NCBI GenBank assembly: GCA_903837345.1
Contig: CAILUG010000005.1
Coordinates: forward strand, 1-36,916
Source of the DNA: an uncultured Gammaproteobacteria bacterium
GTDB lineage: Bacteria; Pseudomonadota; Gammaproteobacteria; Pseudomonadales; Pseudohongiellaceae
Direction: 5' to 3'
DNA length: 36,916 bases
The notes below the pieces were generated by a model. It did no database searches. It was not told where the DNA came from and worked only from the letters and a program-made list of their open reading frames with translations. Positions 16,178 through 25,096 of the stretch are shown in pieces; position 1 is the stretch's first letter; each line of letters begins with the position of its first letter. The translations under genes were made by a program, and so were the position numbers.

Positions 16178-17301
16178 CAGTTATCCACCAGATGTTTCCA
16201 GCCTGCCACCATGTTGTCTGCCTCATGTTCCAGGGTCCAGCCGGAAATGAGCAGAGCAGCCTTTTCACTCATGCGCCTGCATAAAGCTTCATCGTCCAGC
16301 AACAGCTGCATTGCTGCTGCCAGGCGTTGCACATTCTCGGCCGGCACCACCAGGCCGTTTTCACCATTGCTTACCAGATCATCAACGCAACCCACCCGCT
16401 CACTGGCAATGACTGGCAAGCCTGCTGCCATGGCTTCATTCACCACCAAGCCCCAGGGCTCAAAGCGTGAGGGCAGTACAAACACGTCAGCTGCAGCATA
16501 GGCATCAAGCAGGCTGGAACCAGACAAACGCCCGGTACAACGGATTCGACTCCCCTCGGAACTGTGCCGCTGCAGGCTATCATACATAGAACCACCGCCA
16601 ACCAGCAGCAGGGAAGCTTCCCGATTTGCATGCTTCAGCAGGCTGAAAGCATCCATCAGCTCCTGCAAACCCTTGTGCGGCTCCAGCCGGCCCACATAAA
16701 GAAACACACAGTCGTTACCGGCAATTCCCAGAGACAGCCGGATCGCCTTGCGTTGCTCGGCAGAAATGGCATTTCTGTGTCCGGCAATGGCAGCAACATC
16801 CACCGTCATGCCTGCGATACGAATGCGCTCCGGTTTGACGCCATAGTGCGCAAGCATCTGTGCTTGTCGCCTGCCGCCAGCCAGGAACAATGCTGGCAAC
16901 CGGAACATCAGCGGATACCACAGCTGCTTGAGTATGCGCTTCCACCACGGTGAAAACGGGGGTAACGGCGTATCACTCTCGATACTGACGGCAATGTGGT
17001 GCAGTCGTGCCAGCAACAGCGCCATCGGCAAGGCCGGATGACCGGCCCAACCCGCCAGATGTACCAGGGCGTATTGGCCGCTGCCCATGCGCTGGTGCAA
17101 GTGCTTCAACAACGACCACCTGGCTGCCGGCAACTGCTGCATCGAAGCCTTCGCCAGTGTGAGTTCCCAGCGTTGACTCAAATTCATGCCGGCGAATTCC
17201 ACATCAATCCCAGCGGGCCAGCGCTGCTCCAGTCGCTCCAGCAGCGCAAGCAGGTAGGGAGTGGGCTCCAGATATATGGCCAACACCTTGCCGCCGCTCA
17301 T
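16177..17301 (-). CDS. Family 4 glycosyltransferase
   Basis: This 374-residue GT-B glycosyltransferase of GT4 type has VFLYVGRLEPHKGL in the donor domain and the E-x7-E motif within FEPWGLVVNEAMAAGLPV. LLLVGGGSMYDSLQR lies between them. PWWKRILKQLWYPLMFRLPALFLAGG in the acceptor half is the amphipathic, basic region that contacts the membrane in such enzymes. Its ATG at 17301 overlaps the stop of the preceding GT4 gene (ATGA). Two GT4 genes in tandem probably add successive sugars; they are not close paralogues. Confidence 0.9.
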   Translation of the reverse strand: MSGGKVLAIYLEPTPYLLALLERLEQRWPAGIDVEFAGMNLSQRWELTLAKASMQQLPAARWSLLKHLHQRMGSGQYALVHLAGWAGHPALPMALLLARLHHIAVSIESDTPLPPFSPWWKRILKQLWYPLMFRLPALFLAGGRRQAQMLAHYGVKPERIRIAGMTVDVAAIAGHRNAISAEQRKAIRLSLGIAGNDCVFLYVGRLEPHKGLQELMDAFSLLKHANREASLLLVGGGSMYDSLQRHSSEGSRIRCTGRLSGSSLLDAYAAADVFVLPSRFEPWGLVVNEAMAAGLPVIASERVGCVDDLVSNGENGLVVPAENVQRLAAAMQLLLDDEALCRRMSEKAALLISGWTLEHEADNMVAGWKHLVDN

Positions 17302-18485
17302 CGCAGTGCATCCACTGCTTCTGCGCAGATTCCGGCAAGTCTGACGGCATGGGCCTGCCAGGTGAACTCGCGCTGCACCAGTGTCTGGCCGCGGGCAGCA
17401 ATTGCCTGCATCGGCACCGGTTCATCCATAACCCGCCGCAAACAACTGGCGAGATCATCGACATCTTTTGGCGCCACCAGCAAACCGGTGTCGCCGTCAT
17501 GAATGTAAGCGGCCGGCCCCTGCCCGCGCACACCGATAGCCAGCAGACCACATGCCATCGCCTCCAGCCATGCCACGCCGAAGGCCTCGCGCCACGAGGG
17601 CAATACGAATACATCGGCCTGTGCCAGCAATGCATACACCTGGTCGTGGTCAACCGCACCGGCAAATCGCACTTTGTCGACTATACCGAGCCCGGCAACC
17701 AGCGTTTGCAACAGCGGCCGTTCAGCACCCGAACCCACAATCGTGTAGTGCCAATTGCCGTGTCCCTGCTGCTGCAATTTGCCCAAAGCCCGCAGGGTCA
17801 GATCAATCCCCTTGCCTTCATGCAGATTGGAAACACTGATGAAACGCAAACAGGAGGGCCATGGCGCCACCGTCCTGATCTGCGCAGGTGCGGGAGGCCG
17901 GAAGCCGTTGGGTACGATGCGAAAATGTTCGGTGCGCCCGGCAATGCGGGCAAAATGTTGCCAGAGCGGCTCCCCCACCAGCACTACTCTCTGGGCACTG
18001 CAAAGCGTTGCCCGCAACAGCGCCAGTTCGGCCACCGTGTTGAGACGGGGACTGGGGTTGATGCCATGCAGGACAATCACGGTCGGCAATCCGGATGCAG
18101 CTGCTACTGTCACCGCAAGTGCTCCTGCCTGTTCGGTGTGGGCAATCAGCACATCCGGTTGGAAAGTCCTGATGGCTTGCTGCAGTGCAGTCTGCACACG
18201 CTGCTTGAACAGCCAACGCGACAGCATGCGGCAATAATTGCGCGGGATCGACAGGTAGCTGACCTTTTCGACACCAAGTGCAGGATCGTGACTGTGAGGC
18301 TGTAAGCCAGGCCGGCCGAAATCCTCATGCAACCAACCTGCCCCCCATGGTTGCCAGGCAGTGCACACCAATACTTTCAGGTAATGCCCTTCCGCTGCCA
18401 GGGCACTGACTGAATCAAGGATGAAGTTGCCGCTTTGAGCTCCGGGCCTGGCAGGAAACCAGGGAGTGAGGCACAGGATACGCAT
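17298..18485 (-). CDS. Family 4 glycosyltransferase
   Basis: This 395-residue GT4 enzyme opens with MRILCLTPWFPARPGAQSG, the common N-terminus of GT4 proteins that act on lipid-linked acceptors. The donor domain carries FISVSNLHEGKGI, YTIVGSGAERPLL and the E-x7-E motif in REAFGVAWLEAMACG. The ATG at 18485 follows the stop of the CgeB-like gene by three bases. No membrane segment is seen. The sugar donor is unknown. Confidence 0.91.
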   Translation of the reverse strand: MRILCLTPWFPARPGAQSGNFILDSVSALAAEGHYLKVLVCTAWQPWGAGWLHEDFGRPGLQPHSHDPALGVEKVSYLSIPRNYCRMLSRWLFKQRVQTALQQAIRTFQPDVLIAHTEQAGALAVTVAAASGLPTVIVLHGINPSPRLNTVAELALLRATLCSAQRVVLVGEPLWQHFARIAGRTEHFRIVPNGFRPPAPAQIRTVAPWPSCLRFISVSNLHEGKGIDLTLRALGKLQQQGHGNWHYTIVGSGAERPLLQTLVAGLGIVDKVRFAGAVDHDQVYALLAQADVFVLPSWREAFGVAWLEAMACGLLAIGVRGQGPAAYIHDGDTGLLVAPKDVDDLASCLRRVMDEPVPMQAIAARGQTLVQREFTWQAHAVRLAGICAEAVDALR

Positions 18486-18488
18486 GGC

Positions 18489-19634
18489 TCAGCTCTTCAA
18501 TCCAAGCTCGGCAAACAGCATTGCAAACCGGTGGGGCCAGGTATGCTCGGCGCTGGCCCGCTTCCTGCCGGCTTCGGCAATCAGTGCCCTTTCTGCCGGG
18601 TGGTCCAGATAGTATTTGATCTTGTCCAGCAGCTCGTCGGGCGTGTGCCAGGTTTCCACTTCAACTCCCGGCTTGAACAGTTCGTTATAGTCCGGAGCTT
18701 GCTCGACCAGGTAGAAACCGCCGGCCATCGGAACTTCAAAATCCCGCAACTTGATCTGGTTGACACCAGGCCGCTGTGGATCATCGCCGCTCATGCGGGT
18801 AAAGCCGAGATTGATGGCTGATTTCCTGAACAACGAAGTCATGGCCTGTTCCGGCACAAATCCATGCAGCAGGGAATCAGGCAGCGAGGCATCCACCTGC
18901 CGCTCGGATTTCCGGCTGAAATGTGGCAAGCGTTGACTTAATGCCGCGAACAAGGCGCCGGGGCCCTCTGCACACAACCGTGGCCAGGCATAGTGCAGGA
19001 TATCGTCAAGCATTTTGCCCATATTCTTGTCCGGCGTAGCCTGGCGGTGTTCCAGCCAGAATTTGCCATAAATGGCGAGCGGCACTTGCTGCTGGCTCAG
19101 CCAGGCAAGCACCAATTTCCGGTATGGCATTGGCGTGCCGACAAAGGTCACCGGGGCTGAAGGCTGCCAGTCTGGATGGTCGTGTTCAACTATCACGCGC
19201 GCCGCCATCGGAAAATACATCACTCTCGCGCCATGCTTTTGCATGTGTTCCATGTTCAGGCGCTGGGCGCACAGGATACGCGTAAAGTATTTTGCGGTGC
19301 GAATCTGCCGGTACCACTGGTTGATCATGTCGACGTTGAAATTGACCATCGGTACATCGAGTGCAGCCAGTTGTCTGGCACAGGCCGGCAGCAGGAAATC
19401 ATCGTAGACATAGCAAAAAATCAGATCGAGCCCGTCACCACGGCATAGCGCCGTCGCCAGCTCCAGCAACGCCTGGTTTTTCTGCTCCCTCTCACCCGCA
19501 CGGGCCGCACCATAGTATTCACCGATATAGGCTCCATAGGTGAAACAGGTAACTTCATGCCCGAGCGAGCGCAGGCTGCTGACAATGTGGTGGTCTACCC
19601 AGGAGGGAGATTCAAGAACTGTAAGTATCCGCAT
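18489..19634 (-). CDS. CgeB-like glycosyltransferase (Glyco_trans_1_2 type)
   Basis: This 381-residue protein resembles the CgeB/DUF3880 group of GT-B glycosyltransferases. MRILTVLESPSWVDHHIVSSLRSLGHEV is the N-terminal domain, with LDLIFCYVYDDFL and VPMVNFNVDM following. The C-terminal domain has INLGFTRMSGD, then QIKLRDFEVPMAGGF and a tail of the form 'DEL-DKIKYYLDHPAERALIAEAGRKRA', which is very typical of the group. I use ATG 19634, two bases after the upstream stop, not the upstream-overlapping 19676. The donor is unknown. Confidence 0.85.
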   Translation of the reverse strand: MRILTVLESPSWVDHHIVSSLRSLGHEVTCFTYGAYIGEYYGAARAGEREQKNQALLELATALCRGDGLDLIFCYVYDDFLLPACARQLAALDVPMVNFNVDMINQWYRQIRTAKYFTRILCAQRLNMEHMQKHGARVMYFPMAARVIVEHDHPDWQPSAPVTFVGTPMPYRKLVLAWLSQQQVPLAIYGKFWLEHRQATPDKNMGKMLDDILHYAWPRLCAEGPGALFAALSQRLPHFSRKSERQVDASLPDSLLHGFVPEQAMTSLFRKSAINLGFTRMSGDDPQRPGVNQIKLRDFEVPMAGGFYLVEQAPDYNELFKPGVEVETWHTPDELLDKIKYYLDHPAERALIAEAGRKRASAEHTWPHRFAMLFAELGLKS

Positions 19635-19638
19635 GTGT

Positions 19639-20430
19639 TTACCGCTTCTTGACCAGTTCGAGAATTGCACACCCATAGTGGCAATTGAAATTGGCAGCTA
19701 CGGGACCGGCGACAAGTTTTTCGTCTTCATGCAGATCACCGTCATCATCCACATAGGAAAATGACTGCACAGTGAACTCCGCTTGCACCATGTCGAGCAG
19801 GTATTGCAGCGCGAATACACGATGGGCATTGAATTCAATACGCTGGGCACCCATAGGTACCGACAGGTAGAACGTGCCGCCCGGCTTCAGCATGGCGGCC
19901 ATGTTGGCAAAGCCGGTCTTGTGGCCGTTGAGGTTGACCTGGTCGCCGTATCTGCCAAGACCAAAATGCTCGAGCGCATGCAGACAGGAAAGGGAATCGC
20001 ACACCAGCAACGGCGCATCAGGCCGGGATGCCATGAGATCAGCCTGTCTGAACACAATGTTGCGTGATGTGGCCGGCAAAGCCCGTATATCTAGCACTTC
20101 AATTTCGCGAAAACTGGCCACATGCGCAACAAACCCGTCTATACGCGAACCTACATCAACATGTCGGACCGGCCTGGCTGCAAATATTTTACGCGCCACC
20201 AGCAGATCCTGATGGAAGTAATGGCCTCTGGCCACACCACTGTCATCACTGCGATCGGCGAGACAAGGATAGAGTTTGCCGAAAGGAAATTCTTCACGGA
20301 TCAACGCATGGCTCTGGCGTTTGGCCTGGCGCAGACAGGCCAGATACCAGGGCATGGCCGCAATTGCGACCAGCATGGTATGGAAATCGATGCCGAACAT
20401 CTTCAGCAGGCTGTTGAGTTTCTTGAACAC
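19639..20430 (-). CDS. DUF268-domain protein, probable methyltransferase-fold enzyme
   Basis: This 263-residue protein looks like the DUF268 family, whose members are found in polysaccharide loci and in nematodes. RHVDVGSRIDGFVAHVASF corresponds to a SAM-type glycine loop, and SLSCLHALEHFGLGRYGD is the segment that characterises the family. MLKPGGTFYLSVPMG is a methyltransferase motif VI strand. I choose GTG 20430 because GAGG lies six bases upstream and because related proteins begin with a similar FKKLNSLLKMFGID; a TTG at 20466 would overlap the preceding gene. Its reaction is not established; methylation of a sugar is a guess. Confidence 0.75.
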   Translation of the reverse strand: MFKKLNSLLKMFGIDFHTMLVAIAAMPWYLACLRQAKRQSHALIREEFPFGKLYPCLADRSDDSGVARGHYFHQDLLVARKIFAARPVRHVDVGSRIDGFVAHVASFREIEVLDIRALPATSRNIVFRQADLMASRPDAPLLVCDSLSCLHALEHFGLGRYGDQVNLNGHKTGFANMAAMLKPGGTFYLSVPMGAQRIEFNAHRVFALQYLLDMVQAEFTVQSFSYVDDDGDLHEDEKLVAGPVAANFNCHYGCAILELVKKR

Positions 20431-20458
20431 TGGCACCCTCGATATTGATAAGGCAAAG

Positions 20459-21484
20459 TCAACCAAGCAGGCAGAGCATTGCCTGGGCCGATTTTTTCAA
20501 AATTCCATTGGAAGCCGCCACCCATAGCGGACCATTCACAGCCAGATTCCCGCCCAACCCCTTTTTGAAATTGAAAACTCCGGCATTTTTGCAAGGGTCA
20601 ATGCCACCGGCATCAAAGTAGGACTTGCCCGACATTCTGGTCCTGCCAATCATTGCCCAGATCAGCAGGTAATTGGCATAGCAATTCTTGGCAGCATCGT
20701 TGGACGCAGCAAGAAAATCCAGAACATGGGTGGCAGCGACGTGGACAACCCGTATGGCTACCACCTCGGTGTCCAGCACCGCTTCACAGATCAGCATGTT
20801 TTTGTCACGCACCACTAGGTCGGATATTTTCCGGACATCGACACCAGCAGCAAAATTTTTTCGCTGCATCAGGTTGTCATACATGAGGCTGGCGCGCTGC
20901 ATCGCTGCTGTGCGGTCTGCTGCGGTCTCGGCCCATCTTGTCACAAGTTTCGTATTCTTCTGGGCACGCTTGAGATTGTGCCGCCAGTTCGAAGACAACA
21001 TGTTTTCGGTGACTTCTCCTGTGCAATTGACCAAATAGGTAAACATGCCACTGGTCAGTACCGGCGCAAATCCGGCCTTGAGCAGTGCAATTTTCGCAGG
21101 CGGAAGCTCGTGGGCATCGTAGCTGGTCATAAGCATCCAGAAGCCCGCTTTTCCATCGAGGTAGTGCTTGAGTGCATTCAGGCAATATTCGTAGGGATCT
21201 TCTTTCCCGGAAGTGTCGAATACATGAATCCCGCCCTGTACATTGAACAGGGTCAACAAGCCCTTCTGCTTCCATTGCAACTGCAGGAGTCCGGCCGGTT
21301 TGCCTGGCAAAGCTGCGTCGATTTTCAATCGTGCCACGTTCCAGCCTTTGCGGCTTTTGTATTCGCCCCAGGTGGCTGTCAGAAACAGGCTTGATAGTGG
21401 CAGCATCTCCACCAGCGTGTCCCACTCTCCGGGATTGTCTACGACGGAAATCAGTTCATTCATGGCGGGATCAGTGGTTTTCAT
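20459..21484 (-). CDS. FemAB/GNAT-fold acyltransferase, copy 1
   Basis: This 341-residue protein has the double-GNAT fold of FemAB/FemX-like enzymes. SSNWRHNLKRAQKN is the mid-protein helix typical of the family. The C-terminal SYFDAGGIDPCKNAGVFNFKKGLGG matches the 'DxGG ... FKxxF/G' signature. FemAB proteins move an aminoacyl or acyl group to an amino group; in polysaccharide loci they probably acylate an amino sugar. The ATG at 21484 overlaps the stop of the sulfotransferase gene at 21481 only if that gene starts upstream, so I rely on the strong MKTTDPAMNEL start and context. It is similar in plan but not in sequence to the second copy at 24050-25096. Confidence 0.8.
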   Translation of the reverse strand: MKTTDPAMNELISVVDNPGEWDTLVEMLPLSSLFLTATWGEYKSRKGWNVARLKIDAALPGKPAGLLQLQWKQKGLLTLFNVQGGIHVFDTSGKEDPYEYCLNALKHYLDGKAGFWMLMTSYDAHELPPAKIALLKAGFAPVLTSGMFTYLVNCTGEVTENMLSSNWRHNLKRAQKNTKLVTRWAETAADRTAAMQRASLMYDNLMQRKNFAAGVDVRKISDLVVRDKNMLICEAVLDTEVVAIRVVHVAATHVLDFLAASNDAAKNCYANYLLIWAMIGRTRMSGKSYFDAGGIDPCKNAGVFNFKKGLGGNLAVNGPLWVAASNGILKKSAQAMLCLLG

Positions 21485-22143
21485 GCAGGTTGTTCAAACC
21501 GGTAGCCGAACAGCTCGATATCGCGCGCATACACATGCGCCACTTTCTCTCGCAACTCATCGCTGTAATAGCAACTGTAATGTTGCCGCTCGCCGACGTT
21601 GACCTTCTCCAGTTTTCGGGTACAACCGAGCCGGGCCGCCACATAAGCGAAGTCGGTTTCAATGTTCTCCATGTGCCCGACAAAATCCATTTGAACAGCG
21701 CCTGCCTCGTTGCAAATGAAATAATGCTGTGGGCGGAAATGCACCCAGGTATGGATCGAATCCTCATCCAGCCACTCCAGCACAAAGCGCTCGAAGGTTG
21801 GATAGGCCGGCAGATTGGCTGCAGCCCAGGCCGCATCCTGCGGATTCATGCCACCTCGTTGCAGAAAGAAATAGGTGGAGACCAGACGATCCCAGGGGTT
21901 GCGCACGAAGCTGAATTTGAAATAGCGGCGAAATTTGCCAGGGTTGGCCCGGTAATATTCAAACCAGGGGATATGGCGGGACTTTTGGCCAAACAGGGTC
22001 AGTGCAATGCTGCTGCCTGCCGCCTTCGGCACATGAATGAAAATGCATTGATATGCATCTGCGTAATGGCTGTACACACCGCGTCCGCGCCAATCGGCGA
22101 TGCGACTGCGCAGCGTGACAGGAATCAGATCGCTCAGTTCCAT
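21481..22143 (-). CDS. Sulfotransferase (family 2)
   Basis: This 220-residue carbohydrate sulfotransferase-like protein would transfer sulfate from PAPS to a sugar hydroxyl. FIHVPKAAGSSI at about 35-46 is the 5'-phosphosulfate-binding loop (Lys40), and FSFVRNPWDRLVSTYFF with RNPWDR at 81-86 is the 3'-phosphate-binding motif. HFRPQHYFI and VGHMENIETDF are other family landmarks. The ATG at 22143 has GGAGG 12 bases upstream, slightly far. Its stop overlaps the start of FemAB copy 1 (ATGA). No PAPS synthesis genes are in the window. Confidence 0.88.
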   Translation of the reverse strand: MELSDLIPVTLRSRIADWRGRGVYSHYADAYQCIFIHVPKAAGSSIALTLFGQKSRHIPWFEYYRANPGKFRRYFKFSFVRNPWDRLVSTYFFLQRGGMNPQDAAWAAANLPAYPTFERFVLEWLDEDSIHTWVHFRPQHYFICNEAGAVQMDFVGHMENIETDFAYVAARLGCTRKLEKVNVGERQHYSCYYSDELREKVAHVYARDIELFGYRFEQPA

Positions 22144-22174
22144 AAAGTAGCCAAACCTCCGGTTGCAACAGTGC

Positions 22175-23329
22175 TCATGCGGTAAACCTTGCCATACGTT
22201 CCGCGCCGGCCGGTGCGCGCCACCAGCTCGGGTCCTGCTGCAACCAGCTCCGGTGCAACTGCTCTTCCTGTGCAAAACGCAAGTCAGGAAAACGTTGGCG
22301 CAGAGCTGTCAGCAACGCAGACAGCTGGGACAGCCCTTCCTGTGCACGCCCCAGATGCCGGCTGACATAATTGATCGAGTGCGTACAAACCACAATCGGT
22401 TCACCTCTGGACACTGCCAACTCGGCAGCCTTTATTGAAGCATGCAACGCATTTGCATCCAGTACCGGTTCGAAAAACACATTGCGCGGGAGATGCCATA
22501 AACCTTCACTGTTGCCAACCAGGCCGCCGGCATTGTGGATCACATGCAGCCCGGCCCGGGCCCACAGTTTGCATGTTGTGGTATCGAAGCGGTAGCCCGG
22601 CGCACACGCACTGTAGGGCTTGCGACCGAACGCCTCCTGAAACAGGCTGACCCCTTGTTCGATCCAGCTTGCCTGCTCAGCTGTACCGATGAATCGCTCA
22701 GCTGCACTACTGCGGTCGAGCAATGCAAAATTGAATTCCGGCGTCAGCGATGCCAGATAGGGAATCCCTTGTGCATGCAAAGTCCTGATGCGCGCTCCCC
22801 TGGCAGAATCTTCCCGCGCCAGTCTCAGCAACAACAGCGGATTGAAATGGGTGTATCCATGCAGGGCCGGATAGAAGACACCGCTGGCGATCAACTGCCG
22901 ATACTGCGGCATCAATGCTTCCGGCTGCCAGGGTGCCGGCAAACCCTGACAAATGGGTACGGCAAGGAACCGGGAGTATGATTCAGCCTGCATCGTCAGC
23001 AGATCAGCATTGGCCATCACGAAAACGGCACTCATCACGGCAGGATTGCCATCGCTGTCGCGCTGGCCCAACAACAGGTCGCCCAATGCTGCCAGATCGG
23101 CAACAGTTTCCAGACCAAACCGGTCCCAGGCACTGGCTGTGAGTGGAACGCCTGCGGCCCGCAACCGCTCAATTGCCATCGGATCCGGCAAGCCGGTACG
23201 GCCCCAGTCATCCGATTGCAGCAGCAGCGTTGGACGCACCGGTGCCGGGGCAAACAGGTTGTGGCCCACAGCCCGCGCTTTGCGATTCAGCAATCCGGCA
23301 GTGCGTTCGAGAATATTGGCAGCTGTCAT
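22175..23329 (-). CDS. Uncharacterised NodB-like (polysaccharide deacetylase superfamily) protein
   Basis: I cannot name this 384-residue protein with confidence. It has features of the glycoside hydrolase/deacetylase (NodB-like) superfamily: LLLQSDDWGR near residue 38 (a DD pair after a hydrophobic strand), ALHGYTHFNPL in the middle (His-x3-His), and GEPIVVCTHSINY near the C-terminus. Together these could form a metal site of the Asp-His-His type. It is longer than ordinary CE4 domains and lacks a signal peptide. The ATG at 23329 overlaps the methyltransferase stop (ATGA). A role in trimming or deacetylating the lipid-linked glycan is inferred only. Confidence 0.6.
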   Translation of the reverse strand: MTAANILERTAGLLNRKARAVGHNLFAPAPVRPTLLLQSDDWGRTGLPDPMAIERLRAAGVPLTASAWDRFGLETVADLAALGDLLLGQRDSDGNPAVMSAVFVMANADLLTMQAESYSRFLAVPICQGLPAPWQPEALMPQYRQLIASGVFYPALHGYTHFNPLLLLRLAREDSARGARIRTLHAQGIPYLASLTPEFNFALLDRSSAAERFIGTAEQASWIEQGVSLFQEAFGRKPYSACAPGYRFDTTTCKLWARAGLHVIHNAGGLVGNSEGLWHLPRNVFFEPVLDANALHASIKAAELAVSRGEPIVVCTHSINYVSRHLGRAQEGLSQLSALLTALRQRFPDLRFAQEEQLHRSWLQQDPSWWRAPAGAERMARFTA

Positions 23330-24063
23330 TTGCGGGCCGAGTAGTAATACCAAAGAGTCATGCAGGAAATGTTGAACGCAGGGTATGCATCACCGAGCAC
23401 ATCCAGCATGGTGAATCCCGCTTGGGTAAGTTGTGTTTTCACTGTGGCAGGTGTTGCCAGATATACCAGCAAACCGCCATGGGCATCACTGAAAAAATAT
23501 CCGCCGCCCTGCCAGAACAATTTTTGCCGTATCCGCACCACGCAGCGCTTTGCGCTTTGCCACAGACTGGCCAGCAACGAGTCCAGGCCCTGCCGCAACG
23601 GCGGACGCAAGAACAGCGAGCGGGCATGATGCAACGAAAAAATGAAGATGCCCCCGTTTTTCAATATGCGCCGGCATTCAAGCAGGCACTGCCTGCGTTG
23701 CCCGTCCGGATGCAGGTAACCAAGACCGTTGAAGGAAAACACCACCAGGTCAAAATGGCCGTCGGCAAAAGCCGACAAATCTGCAGCATCCATGACTTCA
23801 AACTGCAGCCGGGGAAACCGCTGCCTGCACGCTTCCACCATGGCCGGCACATAGTCAATGCCGATGTATTGTGCAGCATTTTCAGCAAGTATTGCACTGG
23901 TACGACCGCCACCGACGCCAATATCCAGTATGCGCAAGCCTGGTTTCAGATAGCGGGAAAACAGCGCTTTTTCTGCACCGCTCAAATAATCGGCATGTGC
24001 GTACAGTTCGACTACATCCTTGCGGGAATATACAGCCTTGCTGTCTGCGTTATCTGGAAGCAT
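23326..24063 (-). CDS. Class I SAM-dependent methyltransferase
   Basis: This 245-residue protein has motif I ILDIGVGGGRTSAIL, acidic post-I IGIDYVPAMVEACR, and FDLVVFSFNGLGYL as motif IV. RRILKNGGIFIFSLHH completes the fold. The start is uncertain: ATG 24063 lies inside the end of the upstream FemAB gene (14-base overlap), and GTG 24078, five codons earlier, is possible. The C-terminal region (TPATVKTQLTQAGF) is normal for methyltransferases. Its acceptor is unknown. Confidence 0.84.
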   Translation of the reverse strand: MLPDNADSKAVYSRKDVVELYAHADYLSGAEKALFSRYLKPGLRILDIGVGGGRTSAILAENAAQYIGIDYVPAMVEACRQRFPRLQFEVMDAADLSAFADGHFDLVVFSFNGLGYLHPDGQRRQCLLECRRILKNGGIFIFSLHHARSLFLRPPLRQGLDSLLASLWQSAKRCVVRIRQKLFWQGGGYFFSDAHGGLLVYLATPATVKTQLTQAGFTMLDVLGDAYPAFNISCMTLWYYYSARK

Positions 24064-25096
24064 TGCGTAATCTGCCACGTATGTTGTTCTGCAGGAATTC
24101 CAATACTGCCGACAGGCGCGGCCGCAGCACCAGTGTCGCCGCAGGCAACAGTTCGGTCGCCACCGGATTCTGGAAAAACGACTTTTTCAGGCGTGCCGGA
24201 CCCGAGTCCGCCTGCGGATCAAAGCCGCCGAAATCATAGACTGTGCAACCGGCAGCTTTTGCCCATTGTATGGCTGCCCACTGCAACGGATAGCCCGCCG
24301 TCACATCGCCATGCAACACCGGATTGTCCGAGTGTACAGCACCAAACAAATATTCTGCGCGCTGCCCTGTGCGATAAACCAGATTGGCTCCCAGCAGATC
24401 CTCGCCAAAATAGGCCATGATCAATCCCAGCCGATTGCCGCCGGTATCCCGCAATTGCCACAACGCTTCGAAGAATGCCGGGGACGATGCCGCCAGGCCT
24501 TTGCGCTGGGTCATTTGCCGGTAAACCCCGATGAAGGCCGCCAACGCGGCCGGCGTAGTGCCGTATTCCAGCCTGATCCCCTCACGCAAAGCCCGCGCAA
24601 CCTTGTAACGGCAGGCTTTGGGGAAACTTGCCATCAATTCCGTTTCCGGTCTGGAGATATCGAGTCTGAGCGTGAAACGTCTTTGCTGGCGATTGATCAG
24701 CCATCCTTGCCGGGTCAATTCATCGGCCAGTGCCAGTGCCGACGGCAGTTCAATATCCGGTCCCACCTGCATTTTGACAAAGCGTTGCTGCCGGGCCCAC
24801 GCTGCAATGCGCGCAATGCCTTCCAGCAAGTCTGCCTGCGAACCGGCAACCGGCCCCCGGTTGCAGACAAGGGTTCTGAAAAAAGGCAGGAATCTGCTGG
24901 CCACCAGGCCGATGCTGGCTCGCCCGCTGAAACAAAGCTCGCCATCATGTTCCAACTGGAACAGCAAATCGCCCTTCGCTCCTGCATAGGGATACTGGTA
25001 GGCACTGGCACCGGTACAGGCATCCAGCAGGCGCAACGTGGCCGCCAGTTGCCGGGGATCAAGTTCGGAGATGTGTCGCACATGAAAGCTGATCAT
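24050..25096 (-). CDS. FemAB/GNAT-fold acyltransferase, copy 2
   Basis: This 348-residue FemAB-fold protein was assigned ATG 25096 because it overlaps the stop of the GT4 gene (ATGA). MASFPKACRYKVARALREG corresponds to the FemAB core helix, and the C-terminal VYDFGGFDPQADSGPARLKKSFF is the family signature. LLGANLVYRTGQRAEYLFGA is the second GNAT strand region. It belongs to the PF13480/FemAB group, like the protein at 20459-21484, but the two are divergent. A likely role is attaching an acyl or aminoacyl group to an amino sugar of the repeat; whether the donor is aminoacyl-tRNA or an acyl-CoA is not visible. Confidence 0.82.
   Translation of the reverse strand: MISFHVRHISELDPRQLAATLRLLDACTGASAYQYPYAGAKGDLLFQLEHDGELCFSGRASIGLVASRFLPFFRTLVCNRGPVAGSQADLLEGIARIAAWARQQRFVKMQVGPDIELPSALALADELTRQGWLINRQQRRFTLRLDISRPETELMASFPKACRYKVARALREGIRLEYGTTPAALAAFIGVYRQMTQRKGLAASSPAFFEALWQLRDTGGNRLGLIMAYFGEDLLGANLVYRTGQRAEYLFGAVHSDNPVLHGDVTAGYPLQWAAIQWAKAAGCTVYDFGGFDPQADSGPARLKKSFFQNPVATELLPAATLVLRPRLSAVLEFLQNNIRGRLRNASR

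Noticed and set aside
23143-24420. 425-codon plus-strand open frame
   Set aside because: It lies antisense to the NodB-like, methyltransferase and FemAB genes and has low-complexity Gln/His/Arg composition with no motifs.
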